A stretch of 64,000 nucleotides of DNA from Nostoc sp. JL33 (GTDB taxonomy: Bacteria > Cyanobacteriota > Cyanobacteriia > Cyanobacteriales > Nostocaceae), in NCBI RefSeq assembly GCF_017114985.1, contig NZ_JABXKP010000021.1, positions 62,001 to 126,000 of the forward strand, read 5' to 3'. The notes beneath the pieces are model-generated. The model had not been told where the DNA came from. It ran no database searches and was given only the letters and a program-made list of their open reading frames with translations. A program made the translations under genes and the position numbers. Below, piece after piece: positions 46,170 to 54,828 of this stretch (position 1 is the stretch's first letter; each line of letters begins with the position of its first letter).

Positions 46170-47525
46170 ATGTTAATGTCTGCCAGTTCCGATTTTCTTG
46201 CTCTGTGTCGAGAGCAAATAGCGCTGCTAACCCAAGGGCTGGGAGCAACTTTAAGTATTGTGTACTTAACACAAGAATTGGTAGAGACTCCTTCAGGAGA
46301 AGCCAAACTGATTCCTGTGGTGATTTACCCGGAAACAGCATTATTACCTTCAAGGGAGGAGATTGCTGAAGCGACAGCACACAAGCAACTTCAAGTTGGA
46401 AATGTGTTTATATTACCCAATCGTCAGAGAAGGTTATTGACACCAGGTTCAGAATCTCCAACTTCCTCACGGGAGTCGGAGATACCAGATGCGTCTGGGC
46501 CCCATCTAAAAGAGGAATACCTAGTTAGTGGCAACCAAATTGTTTTACCTCTGGTCTATGAGGGTGTGATGATGGGGTTACTGGTGACAGGTAGGAAAGA
46601 CCGCACCTGGAATGAACACGAGGAAAGTCAGATTCAACGGATCGCCCAAACATTAGCGATCGCTTGTATTTTAGATCAGCGACGAGCATGGTTTGAGCAA
46701 CAGTTGCGTGAGCAACAAATTCTCCAAGAAAAACAGCGCGATTTGCTAGATAACCTATTGCATCAGTTTCGTAACCCATTAACGGCGTTGCGGACTTTTG
46801 GCAAACTGCTATTAAAACGACTGCAACCAGCAGACGTCAACCGGGATGTGGCAAATAGTATTGTGCGCGAAAGCGATCGCCTCCAAGAATTGCTGCAACA
46901 ATTTGATCAAGTAATTGACTTGACAGAGGCAGATTTAGCACCACTACATCTGGCGGAAGATGAAGTATTTGTGGAAGCAACTATCCAAAAAGACGCTAAA
47001 CCTCTGTTATTATTGCCGGGAACCGGAGATAAAGCAGTTGACTGCTCGCTAGCAGATATATTAGAACCATTATTAATATCAGCCAAAGCGATCGCCCAAG
47101 AACGAAAGCTAAAATTAATAACTGAAATTCAACATAATTTACCACTAGTACGTGCCAACATCAAAGCATTACGAGAGGTGTTAACTAACATCATCGATAA
47201 TGCTTTGAAATACACTCCCACTGGCGGCAAAATTTTGATTCAGGCGGGGCAAAAAAAGGCTAATTTTCAGGGAATTGTCATTAGTGACAATGGGCCTGGG
47301 ATTCCGCCCCAGGATTTAGAACATCTTGGAGAACGGCATTATCGGGGTGTACAAGCGCAAACAGAAATCCCTGGCACAGGTTTAGGGTTAGCGATCGCTA
47401 AACAATTAATAGAGCAAATGCAGGGCGAAATCGAGGTTTTCAGCCCTACAATCAACTCTAAGCTAACTTCACCCGATGCGCCGGGGACTACGTTTATTAT
47501 TTGGTTGCCGGAAGTTCAAAATTAG
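46170..47525 (+). CDS. Sensor histidine kinase with GAF-like input domain
   Basis: The 451-residue soluble kinase has an N-terminal GAF-like domain (~15-165, ending IVLPLVYEGVMMGLLVTGR). A coiled linker, the HisKA dimerisation helix with phospho-acceptor LLHQFRNPLTALRTF near residue 197, and an ATPase domain follow (N box NIIDNALKYTP, G1 DNGPGIP, G2 GTGLGLAI). It lacks membrane segments, so it senses something in the cytoplasm or through a partner. No response regulator gene is adjacent. A second ATG two codons on is an equal start candidate. Confidence 0.9.
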   Translation: MLMSASSDFLALCREQIALLTQGLGATLSIVYLTQELVETPSGEAKLIPVVIYPETALLPSREEIAEATAHKQLQVGNVFILPNRQRRLLTPGSESPTSSRESEIPDASGPHLKEEYLVSGNQIVLPLVYEGVMMGLLVTGRKDRTWNEHEESQIQRIAQTLAIACILDQRRAWFEQQLREQQILQEKQRDLLDNLLHQFRNPLTALRTFGKLLLKRLQPADVNRDVANSIVRESDRLQELLQQFDQVIDLTEADLAPLHLAEDEVFVEATIQKDAKPLLLLPGTGDKAVDCSLADILEPLLISAKAIAQERKLKLITEIQHNLPLVRANIKALREVLTNIIDNALKYTPTGGKILIQAGQKKANFQGIVISDNGPGIPPQDLEHLGERHYRGVQAQTEIPGTGLGLAIAKQLIEQMQGEIEVFSPTINSKLTSPDAPGTTFIIWLPEVQN

Positions 47526-47734
47526 TCATTAGTCATTTGTCATTTGTCATCAGAAAAATGGCTAGAAACCCCGTCTTTGAAGTCTAAAGGGCAGTTGCGA
47601 AAAACCAGTAATGGAAGGAAACAGAAATCCAAGTTGTGAGTCTTGGGTGTTTCCCCGTGGCTTTAGTCCGGTGAGGATGTCAATTGTAAATACTAATTCC
47701 CAATGCCCAATGCCCAATGCCCAATGCCCAATAA
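47522..47734. repeat. STRRs after the histidine kinase gene (TCATTTG; CCCAATG)
   Basis: Tandem TCATTAG/TCATTTG units lie at 47522-47549 and five CCCAATG units at 47698-47731, abutting the stop of the SLH gene on the other strand. Confidence 0.8.
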
Positions 47735-48979
47735 CTATCTTAGTGAAACCAACAAATTCTGATTGATTGTCATTTGTAAATCGGTATTTGGGTCAATGGC
47801 GATTAAGTCAACACTATTCTTACCCAACAACAGACCAACCAATGCACCGATACCAGCGCCACCCAAGATTTCTTCTGTAGCAATGGCGCGATCGCCTGTC
47901 ACAGTAGATATCGCAGTCGCTGCACCTGCGCCCAATACAGTATCCTTGATAATTGCACTAGTACTAATACCCTTCTTGACGGTTTCAGTTTTGGTAATCA
48001 CTTCAGAAGTAGCGTTGAGCTGATATTCCTGACCATTGGCCAAAACTAGTTTCTGGGCAACGAATTGAGAACCGCCTGTAGCAGGTTTGAGTTGACCAAC
48101 AACCTGACTACCAGCAGGAATCACTATAGTTCCGTCTTGCGTAACCACGTTTTGGGATACTGTCAAAGTCAAAGGCGCTGTTTCATCCTTTGTAACCAGA
48201 ATTTTTTCTGCTTTGTCATATTTGACAGCAATAGCAGTCCCTTGGGGAATTGTGACTGATGCAGCTGTTGGGGTAGTAGACCCGACAGCCGCCACGACAT
48301 AGGGCGAGTTAATTGCTGAGACTTGGTTGGAACTAACCAACGCCTGGTAAATAAAAGCTGCTACCTGCGCCCGTGTAGCAGTTGCGGTTGGATTTAGGAA
48401 CTTCACATTAGGATAGTTGACCACAATTTGCTTTTCGGTTGCTGCGGCGATCGGGCTACGGGCATAGCTAGCGATATTAGAGGCATCGTTGAAATATTGG
48501 AGAGTGCTTTCGGTATTACCACTAGGACTATATGCCAAACCGTTAGCGAGGGAAACCAAAACTTGCTCGCGGGGAATAGCTTGGTTAGGCTCAAAGCGAT
48601 TACCAGGATAACCTGATAAGAAACCTATAGTGTAGGCTTGCCCAATGGCGCTGGATGCCCAATAGTTGCTGGGCACATCAGTAAAATTGATTGCCTGCCG
48701 TTGCTGTGCTTTTTGAAAAGCTTTGTTGACCATAGCGGCAAATTGGGCGCGTGTCACCGCTTCTTCAGGGCGGAAGCTACCATCAGGAAATCCGGCAATT
48801 ACTCCTCGCTCTGACAATTGTTGAATAAATTGTGCTGCCCAATAGTTAGATGAAACATCAGAAAAAGTAGTTTGAGCCAAAGATGGCGAAGCTGTAATCA
48901 AAGGCGCTACAGTACCGGCTGTGATGCTCAAAGCCATGAGTGCAGCTGTTCGAGATTGCCAACGATTTAAAGTAAGCAT
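47735..48979 (-). CDS. Secreted SLH-domain protein with C-terminal beta-rich/glycine-zipper domain
   Basis: The 414-residue protein has a signal peptide (to about SPSLAQ, residue 35) and three S-layer-homology domains (FSDVSSNYWAAQFIQQLSERGVIAGFPDGSF; FTDVPSNYWASSAI; YFNDASNIASYARSPI) to residue ~220. A C-terminal module follows (VTIPQGTAIAVKYDKAEKI..., ...LGAGAATAIS...GGAGIGALVGLLLGK). SLH domains bind cell-wall polymers. The C-terminal module is the same as the whole mature part of the gene at 51829-52539. Its SLH DNA is over 90 percent identical by eye to that of the next gene upstream. Confidence 0.88.
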   Translation of the reverse strand: MLTLNRWQSRTAALMALSITAGTVAPLITASPSLAQTTFSDVSSNYWAAQFIQQLSERGVIAGFPDGSFRPEEAVTRAQFAAMVNKAFQKAQQRQAINFTDVPSNYWASSAIGQAYTIGFLSGYPGNRFEPNQAIPREQVLVSLANGLAYSPSGNTESTLQYFNDASNIASYARSPIAAATEKQIVVNYPNVKFLNPTATATRAQVAAFIYQALVSSNQVSAINSPYVVAAVGSTTPTAASVTIPQGTAIAVKYDKAEKILVTKDETAPLTLTVSQNVVTQDGTIVIPAGSQVVGQLKPATGGSQFVAQKLVLANGQEYQLNATSEVITKTETVKKGISTSAIIKDTVLGAGAATAISTVTGDRAIATEEILGGAGIGALVGLLLGKNSVDLIAIDPNTDLQMTINQNLLVSLR

Positions 48980-49496
48980 TATTTTTTACTTCAGTACGAG
49001 TAGTGCTTTTACTATTAATTAATTAGACATTTACTGAAGTGTTAGGTTCCCAATTATTTCGGCTTTTTGTAAAAACCATTACTTTAGACATACAAACATG
49101 AGCAAAAAATATCTGTGAAAAAAGTTAGGCAAGTAGGCGAGAATAAAACAAACTAGGCTAAGTCATATAAAAAACCTTGAGATTATCTTGTAGCGAGGGC
49201 TGAAGCCCTAAATTGAGGACTAAAGTCCTGACTACAAACCTTTAATTATTTACGCCGCTCTATTTAGGCAATAGAAGTAGCCTAATCACCGTATTATCTC
49301 TTACAATAGTTAAATAAGTATCTCAATAAATACGGATACTGAGTCAGACGATACAGAGATAAAATAGTTGCTGTTAAATAGATTTTTTTTAGGGTTAAAA
49401 ATGAAAGCGATCGCACACTATAGTTAAAGTGGCGATCGCCTATGGGAGATGATTAAGTGTTGGGGTAGTAGACCCGACAGCCACGACATAGGGCAG
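48980..49496. other. Intergenic region between two SLH genes, with duplicated segment and gene remnant
   Basis: It holds direct repeat copy A (49311-49457) and, at 49457-49510, a frameshifted remnant of the linker that follows the SLH domains in the 47735-48979 gene. A CTGAAGCCCTAAATTGAGGACTAAAGTCC-like repeat lies at 49199-49228. Confidence 0.65.
49311..49457. repeat. ~147-bp direct repeat, copy A
   Basis: It shares TACTGAGTCAGACGATACAG-type sequence, AGGGTTAAAAATGAA and two GCGATCGC-containing arms with 51659-51805, in the same orientation and about 2.35 kb apart. The right part (CGATCGCACACTATAGTTAA ... GTGGCGATCGCC) is itself a hairpin. Confidence 0.8.
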
Positions 49497-51536
49497 TTAA
49501 TTGCTGAGGTTTGGCACGATATAGGGCGAGTTAATTGCTGAGGCTTGATTAGAACTAACCAACGCTTGATAGATAAAAGCTGCTACCTGGGCGCGAGTAG
49601 CAGTTGCAGTTGGATTCAGCAACTTCACATTAGGATAGTTGACCACAATTTGCTTTTGGGTTGCTGCGGCGATCGGGCTACGGGCATAGCTAGCGATCTT
49701 AGAGGCATCGTTGAAATATTGCAGACTCCTTTCGGTATTGCCGCTAGGACTATATCCCAAACCGTTAGCGAGAGAAACTAAAACCTGCTGGCGAGGAATA
49801 GCCTGGTTAGGCGCAAAGCGATTTCTAGGATAACCAGATAAGAAACCAATGCTATAAGCTTGCCGAATCGCACTGGATGCCCAATAGTTGCTGGGCACAT
49901 CAGTAAAATTGATCGCCTGGCGTTGTTGTGTTTTTTGGAAAGCTTTATTGATCATAGCGGCAAATTGAGCGCGTGTCACCGGTTCTTCAGGGCGGAAGCT
50001 ACCATCACCAAATCCGACAATTACTCCTCGCTGTGACAATTGTTGAATAAATTGTGCCGCCCAATAGTTAGATGAAACATCAGAAAAAGTAGTTTGAGCC
50101 GTTTGATCCGTTTGAGCCAAAGATTGCAGGGAGCATCCCACTTTGATGAGTTTCCCTTGCAAACGATAAGTCACTGTCCCACAAACAAAACCTGCCGACT
50201 TAGACTCTACATAAGTCCGCGTTGGCGGATTTTGTTTATCTAGCCGCGATTTCCAATCGGCAGATATTTTTTTCAGAGTGGGATACTTACTTAAAAACTT
50301 TGAGTCTGCAACAATATCGTGAGGGCCCTTAACACTTATTTTAGAAGTATTCAGGTAGATATTATAATCATAAATAACGTTTTGATTTTTAATATTAATA
50401 TTAATATCTTTTCCAGGGAAAGCATAGAGAATGTTATTTAAAATTTTCACATCAGATGACGTATGAGCATATATTTGTGCGCCTTTAATTTCTGGACTCT
50501 GATTATTTAAAACAGCAGTGTTATTTAGAATATCAACATGATCGCTAAAAAATGCATGAATACCTGATCCACCATTATTAAATGTCAGATTATTTTTAAC
50601 TAAAGTACGCCCTTTGTATGCACCCAATTTTGGGTTATTATCATTCCTTGAACTATCAATAATAATGCCATTACCGTCTGTGATCTTTCCGACTGCAATC
50701 CAAGGGATGTACATGCGATTGTTGTAGCTCTTGTTGTTGGTCACCAACATCTTGTATCCCTGGTTGTTGTCAAAATTCCAATTGCTCAACATCGAAATGC
50801 CACTATTACCATAGATTGAGTACCAGGCATTATTGAACACCACGTTATTATCTACTGTCACATAGTCCGATTGGATTACTGAAATACCTCCTCCTCCACA
50901 GTCATGAACTTTGTTGTTCAGAATACGGATGTGATGAACATGATCACTGGTTCGTCCGTCAATGTTTATACAGTTTCCGTTCGTCAGTGGGTTTTGTTTG
51001 TTAGTCTTCTGACTCATCGCATAATCAAGGGTTACATTGGCATTGTTACCTATGACCTCCAGCCCATTTATCTCAATATATGAAGCTCCATTTGAAACTA
51101 GGATACCGTTCCATGTATTGTGCTGAATTTTTGGGAAATGCCCAGGATATGCTTTATACCTAATCCATCCTTTTGCATTTCCAGAACGTTTAATATTTAC
51201 TACACTCCCAACTTTGGGTAAATTTGTGTATACTCCGTTCATAATCAATACTGTATCGCCAGGCTTAGTCAAATCTGCTGCCTTTTGAATTGTCCTAAAG
51301 GCGGATGAAGAAGAAACTCCACTATTTTTGTCGTTTCCAGTACCACTAACATAGTATGTTTTCGGAGTCGCGTTAGTGCTGATTAGCTCGCGGCTGGATA
51401 GGCTCATTTCCTTGTTAGTGGATAGCTGACGGAGGTTTTTAACTAAAGATACTTTTATCCTTTCTCCCCCAGCCAAAAGACTTAACGCCACGGGAATTGC
51501 AAGATATGCGCTTAAACTGAAACCTGGAATTACCAT
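49497..51536 (-). CDS. Right-handed beta-helix protein fused to three SLH domains
   Basis: The 679-residue exported protein has an N-terminal hydrophobic signal or anchor (~5-24) and a DUF1565/pectate-lyase-like beginning (YYVSGTGNDKNSGVSSSSAF). A right-handed parallel beta-helix spans ~65-420 with N-rich rungs (ILNNKVHDCGGGGISVIQSDYVTVDNN), then a linker, then three SLH domains from ~470 to 670. It may bind or cleave a surface polysaccharide while anchored to the wall. AAAGGAG precedes ATG 51536. The SLH part is a recent copy of that in the neighbouring gene, and the protein stops early (PYIVPNLSN) where the neighbour continues into its C-terminal module. Confidence 0.87.
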   Translation of the reverse strand: MVIPGFSLSAYLAIPVALSLLAGGERIKVSLVKNLRQLSTNKEMSLSSRELISTNATPKTYYVSGTGNDKNSGVSSSSAFRTIQKAADLTKPGDTVLIMNGVYTNLPKVGSVVNIKRSGNAKGWIRYKAYPGHFPKIQHNTWNGILVSNGASYIEINGLEVIGNNANVTLDYAMSQKTNKQNPLTNGNCINIDGRTSDHVHHIRILNNKVHDCGGGGISVIQSDYVTVDNNVVFNNAWYSIYGNSGISMLSNWNFDNNQGYKMLVTNNKSYNNRMYIPWIAVGKITDGNGIIIDSSRNDNNPKLGAYKGRTLVKNNLTFNNGGSGIHAFFSDHVDILNNTAVLNNQSPEIKGAQIYAHTSSDVKILNNILYAFPGKDININIKNQNVIYDYNIYLNTSKISVKGPHDIVADSKFLSKYPTLKKISADWKSRLDKQNPPTRTYVESKSAGFVCGTVTYRLQGKLIKVGCSLQSLAQTDQTAQTTFSDVSSNYWAAQFIQQLSQRGVIVGFGDGSFRPEEPVTRAQFAAMINKAFQKTQQRQAINFTDVPSNYWASSAIRQAYSIGFLSGYPRNRFAPNQAIPRQQVLVSLANGLGYSPSGNTERSLQYFNDASKIASYARSPIAAATQKQIVVNYPNVKLLNPTATATRAQVAAFIYQALVSSNQASAINSPYIVPNLSN

Positions 51537-51658
51537 AATAAAATACTCCTTTATCGGTACTCTTAAATAAAAATATCAGGATATTGAGTAATTTTGAATA
51601 CTATTTTGCACACAGAAGACAATAGAGCCGATTTTCCTAGCCCTCTCGATAACGCAAC

Positions 51659-51805
51659 TAAATAAATATTCCAATAAATATGGATACCGAGTCAGACGAT
51701 ACAGAAATAGAATAGTTGCTGGAAAATAGAATTTTTTAGGGTTAAAAATGAAGGCGATCGCACACTATAGTTAAAGTGGCGATCGCCTATCATGGGTGAT
51801 TAAAG
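51659..51805. repeat. ~147-bp direct repeat, copy A'
   Basis: This is the partner of 49311-49457, with about 85-90 percent identity by eye. It lies upstream of the beta-helix/SLH gene and just downstream of the 51829-52539 gene. Confidence 0.8.
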
Positions 51806-51828
51806 TCACGACTTGAATGGAGTTAAAT

Positions 51829-52539
51829 CTAGTAGCGGGATGGTGGTACTAAATTCAAGTTAGAATTCAGTGTCAGCTTCAAATCCTGTGCAGGTCTAAG
51901 GACAAAGGCATCTGCTTGTTTTTTCCGCAACAGCACACTCGCACCCGCACCCGCAGCCCCACCGATAACAGGTTTTAAATCGTCAATTCTGCGGTTACCA
52001 GTAACTAGTGAACCTAAAAGACCAGCACCTGCACCGATAGCTGCATCAGTTAAAACCTGATTTGTGCTGGGGCCCTGTGAAACTCTTTCAGTTGTGGTGT
52101 ATGTCCGAGAAGTTGCATTAATCGGCTGACGCTGACCATTGGAAAATTCTAATTCTTGAGCTACAAACCGCACGCCTTTTCCTTTGTTCTCATCTGTATC
52201 TCTTGAATAACTATTTAAGTCAACAGATTCTAGCCGTCCAATTACTTTAGTACCAGCAGGAATTAAGACATTTCTATTTCTGTCGATAATGTCATTGGCT
52301 ATTCTCAAGGTTAGAGATTTAGTTTCCCCTGGAGCAATAGTAATTGTCTCTTTTTCGTAGGTGACAGGAAAAGCAACCCCAGAAGGAATGGTAACGTTTC
52401 CGTATTGCCCAATTCTGTTTTGCCCAATATATTGAGCATTAGCAGGAGCCAAGTTGAATAGGGGGCTAATGACGGTTGTAGTAACGGCCATTGCCATAAG
52501 TGCAGCAGTTCCAGATTTCCATTGATGTAGGCGAGTCAT
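51829..52539 (-). CDS. Secreted protein homologous to the C-terminal module of the SLH protein
   Basis: The 236-residue protein has a signal peptide (RLHQWKSGTAALMAMAVTTT..., cleaved near NAQ, ~36) closely like that of the SLH gene. One module follows: VTIPSGVAFPVTYEKETITI, VLIPAGTKVIGRLESV, RFVAQELEFSNGQRQPINATS and a glycine-rich zipper (AAIGAGAGLLGSLVTG). It ends DLKLTLNSNLNL, parallel to DLQMTINQNLLV in the SLH gene. The IPAGTKVIG pattern recalls TrbI/VirB10-like beta domains, but this is a weak resemblance. It has no SLH domain of its own. Confidence 0.8.
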   Translation of the reverse strand: MTRLHQWKSGTAALMAMAVTTTVISPLFNLAPANAQYIGQNRIGQYGNVTIPSGVAFPVTYEKETITIAPGETKSLTLRIANDIIDRNRNVLIPAGTKVIGRLESVDLNSYSRDTDENKGKGVRFVAQELEFSNGQRQPINATSRTYTTTERVSQGPSTNQVLTDAAIGAGAGLLGSLVTGNRRIDDLKPVIGGAAGAGASVLLRKKQADAFVLRPAQDLKLTLNSNLNLVPPSRY

Positions 52540-53300
52540 AAGAGGTTGACCTTTGTTTATCTGATGTATCTAATGACGAGGATTCACTGAGATTGTTTCT
52601 GATTGTTTTTGACCTGTCTATAGGCGTATTCTGAAGGTGAAGGGATTATATGACGGGGAGCATGTATGTAGATGTAGTTCATCGGAGATATCGCTCCTGA
52701 GAATTTGTATCCTGCTAATGTGCGTCACCAAATAGGGGATGAGATACTCACACGACGCAAAATAGGTCTAATAGTTTCCGCAGTTATTTCATTGTTCACG
52801 TTCACAAGAAGAACACTGAATAGAGGCGAATGGGCTGACTGCGAACTCTTGCTTCCATTCTAGATTTATTTGCTAGGGCTTGGGAAAGATTTTTGCTTTC
52901 TTTGTCAGAATTCAGCAACGGGTTATTAACAATAAATTTTGATGCGATCGCAGCAATTCTTGTGCTGGGTTAAAATTTATTCAATTGCGATCAACAAGTA
53001 TGAAATATGGGGTATGTAGGGTTTTTCAATTGCGTGGAATACTGGAGCCTGTTGTGTGGGCAGGTTAACAGACTTGAGTCAACTGGCGTACCGTTCGTAG
53101 GGCTTCCCGCAGGTACGAGAACCACTATAAACCTCATATTGAAGCCGGAAAATTCCCTAGTTTGACTTCTTTGACGGCTTTTAGCCTTCGTGCAAGCGTC
53201 TCGCTAGAGATGGGATTCTTGACACCTAGAGCGGTGCGGGCTGAGTCAAACAGCCTCTAACCACTTCTACCGAAGTACTCGTGCTTACTTAAGAATTCAA
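52540..53300. other. Intergenic region, repeats only
   Basis: About 760 bases hold no supported gene. Fragments of GC-rich palindromic repeats occur near 53090-53120 (CGTTCGTAGGGCTTCCCGCA) and 53190-53220 (CGTGCAAGCGTCTCGCTAGA). Confidence 0.5.
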
Positions 53301-54056
53301 TCAACGCTGCCTTTGTGTTTTATCAACCTGGCCGAATTTTTTCCGAGATATCAGGTATATTCCTAGCAAGGATAGACCCGCCAGTGTTGCAGGTTCAGGT
53401 ACGGTTTTGAATTTAGCATAAATAGCTGTTGTAGTTGTAGCTCCTTCAAGAGCCTTAATACTTGTCTGGCTAACGTCTGGATTAAAGCCAGTTAGCTCCA
53501 GCGTGTATTTATTGCCTTCAAAGGTGAAACTGCGATTACTCAAATTTGTGTCTATAAATACAAAGTCTGCATTTGCTTCAGGATCTGTTGCATCGTTACG
53601 TGTATTTACTAGATGCAACTTGAAATCAAAAACTTCGCCGATTCCATTGGGACGGCTGAAGGATAGATTGAAATTTAAAGGTACAGATTCAACGCCTGTA
53701 TCTTCAAATACCGTTCCATTAAAGTAAGTTAAATCAGCGATTTTGAATACAGAGTTAATCTCAGTTGAAAATGAATTTCCATTCAAGGTAAGTTTATTTA
53801 AGTCTGTTGCTGTACACCCACTAGGAGTATTTGTACTTAGTGGACAGACATTAGGATCACCCCAAGTAAATGTGTTGCTTCCCACACCTGTATATATGGG
53901 AGCGGTATCTATACTTCCTGGAGTAGGTTTTCCCCATGTAGGACTAGAGATACCAGAAAAATTTAGAGCATGTGCTTGACCAGAGAAACTAAATCCTGTG
54001 GTTGCACTCACAAAAAAACTAGATATAGCAGTAGTAAAAACCAAACTTAGTTTCAT
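53301..54056 (-). CDS. PEP-CTERM protein (choice-of-anchor K-like)
   Basis: The 251-residue exported protein has a signal peptide ending near AHA (~30) and a beta-rich body (SFTFEGNKYTLELTGF). Its sorting signal VPEPATLAGLSLLGIYLISRKKF at the C-terminus is the PEP-CTERM motif plus helix plus basic tail recognised by exosortase. The body resembles the choice-of-anchor K group. It would be displayed or secreted and fits the surface-protein setting. The final tail (GQVDKTQRQR) is longer than usual. Confidence 0.85.
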   Translation of the reverse strand: MKLSLVFTTAISSFFVSATTGFSFSGQAHALNFSGISSPTWGKPTPGSIDTAPIYTGVGSNTFTWGDPNVCPLSTNTPSGCTATDLNKLTLNGNSFSTEINSVFKIADLTYFNGTVFEDTGVESVPLNFNLSFSRPNGIGEVFDFKLHLVNTRNDATDPEANADFVFIDTNLSNRSFTFEGNKYTLELTGFNPDVSQTSIKALEGATTTTAIYAKFKTVPEPATLAGLSLLGIYLISRKKFGQVDKTQRQR

Positions 54057-54331
54057 AACTTAGGTTTCAATTCTCATCCTGGAGCTTCTCTCAACTAGGT
54101 CTCCAGTCTACCAGGATAAATTTACGGAAAATACCCAATATTTATTGTATTTTTTTATAAAATATTTATATATTTATATCAATATCTTATTTAAAAATTT
54201 ATATTAAATTTTACTTTATCGCCTATTAAAATATTTTATCACCTACTTTATAATTAGTAAAATTGTTTGCGATCGCTACCTTCACTTTGTTCCTTGATTA
54301 ATTGTCAAGTTGATATCAAGTTACTCTTTTT

Positions 54332-54493
54332 AACCCAGAGTTTCCTGAACAAGGAACAGCCCAAGGAGGTGTAGTAAGTCCACTACTAGCTAATATCGCG
54401 TTAAATGGCATCGAAACTATCATTGAAGAAGAATACAGAATACAGAATTCAGAATTCAGAATCAATCAATGGGGGATTCAGACCCGCCACTGA
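54332..54493 (+). pseudogene. Relic of a group II intron-type reverse transcriptase
   Basis: An open stretch of 53 codons reads FPEQGTAQGGVVSPLLANIA followed by LNGIETIIEEEY. This is the conserved domain around the (T)PQGGVVSPLLANI.L.. motif of bacterial group II intron maturases and related reverse transcriptases. Neither the upstream fingers nor the YADD catalytic box is present, and the frame runs into repeat DNA before a TGA at 54491. Nothing resembling intron domain V was found nearby. Confidence 0.75.
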
Positions 54494-54564
54494 TTGTTCG
54501 CGCTTGCGTCTCGTAGAGAAGACCACCAAATTTTTAATTTGGTGGGGGTCTTAAACCCAGTTAT

Positions 54565-54645
54565 TCAGACGCTACGCACAGTCGCTCTAAGCGTTCGCGT
54601 AGCGTCTCCAAGAGTTGCCATGCCGTAGGCTTTACGCTACGCTAT
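54565..54645. repeat. 81-bp dispersed repeat, copy 2
   Basis: Inverted relative to 29189-29269. It starts TCAGACGCTACGCACAGTCG. Confidence 0.8.
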
Positions 54646-54828
54646 CCGCTTTTTCGGTCAGAATACCTTTCCTGTATTCTGACGACTGACGCATGTATTC
54701 TGTTCGATAAATATAAGTCTGGAGGTTTAGCAAAACTGGCTTCAGGGGCTGGTTACGCTGTTGAAATTCGCTTTGGCTAAACCTTAGCTATCCGCTAACA
54801 GCACTCAGTACTGTTGATGATAGTCCGA

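Larger units (their letters stand above)
54057..54828. other. Intergenic region with reverse-transcriptase relic and repeats
   Basis: After an A/T-rich promoter-like stretch (54120-54260) comes the group II intron-type reverse-transcriptase remnant (54332-54493). It is followed by AGAATACAGAATTC STRR units within 54435-54465 and the 81-bp repeat copy 2 (54565-54645). Confidence 0.6.
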
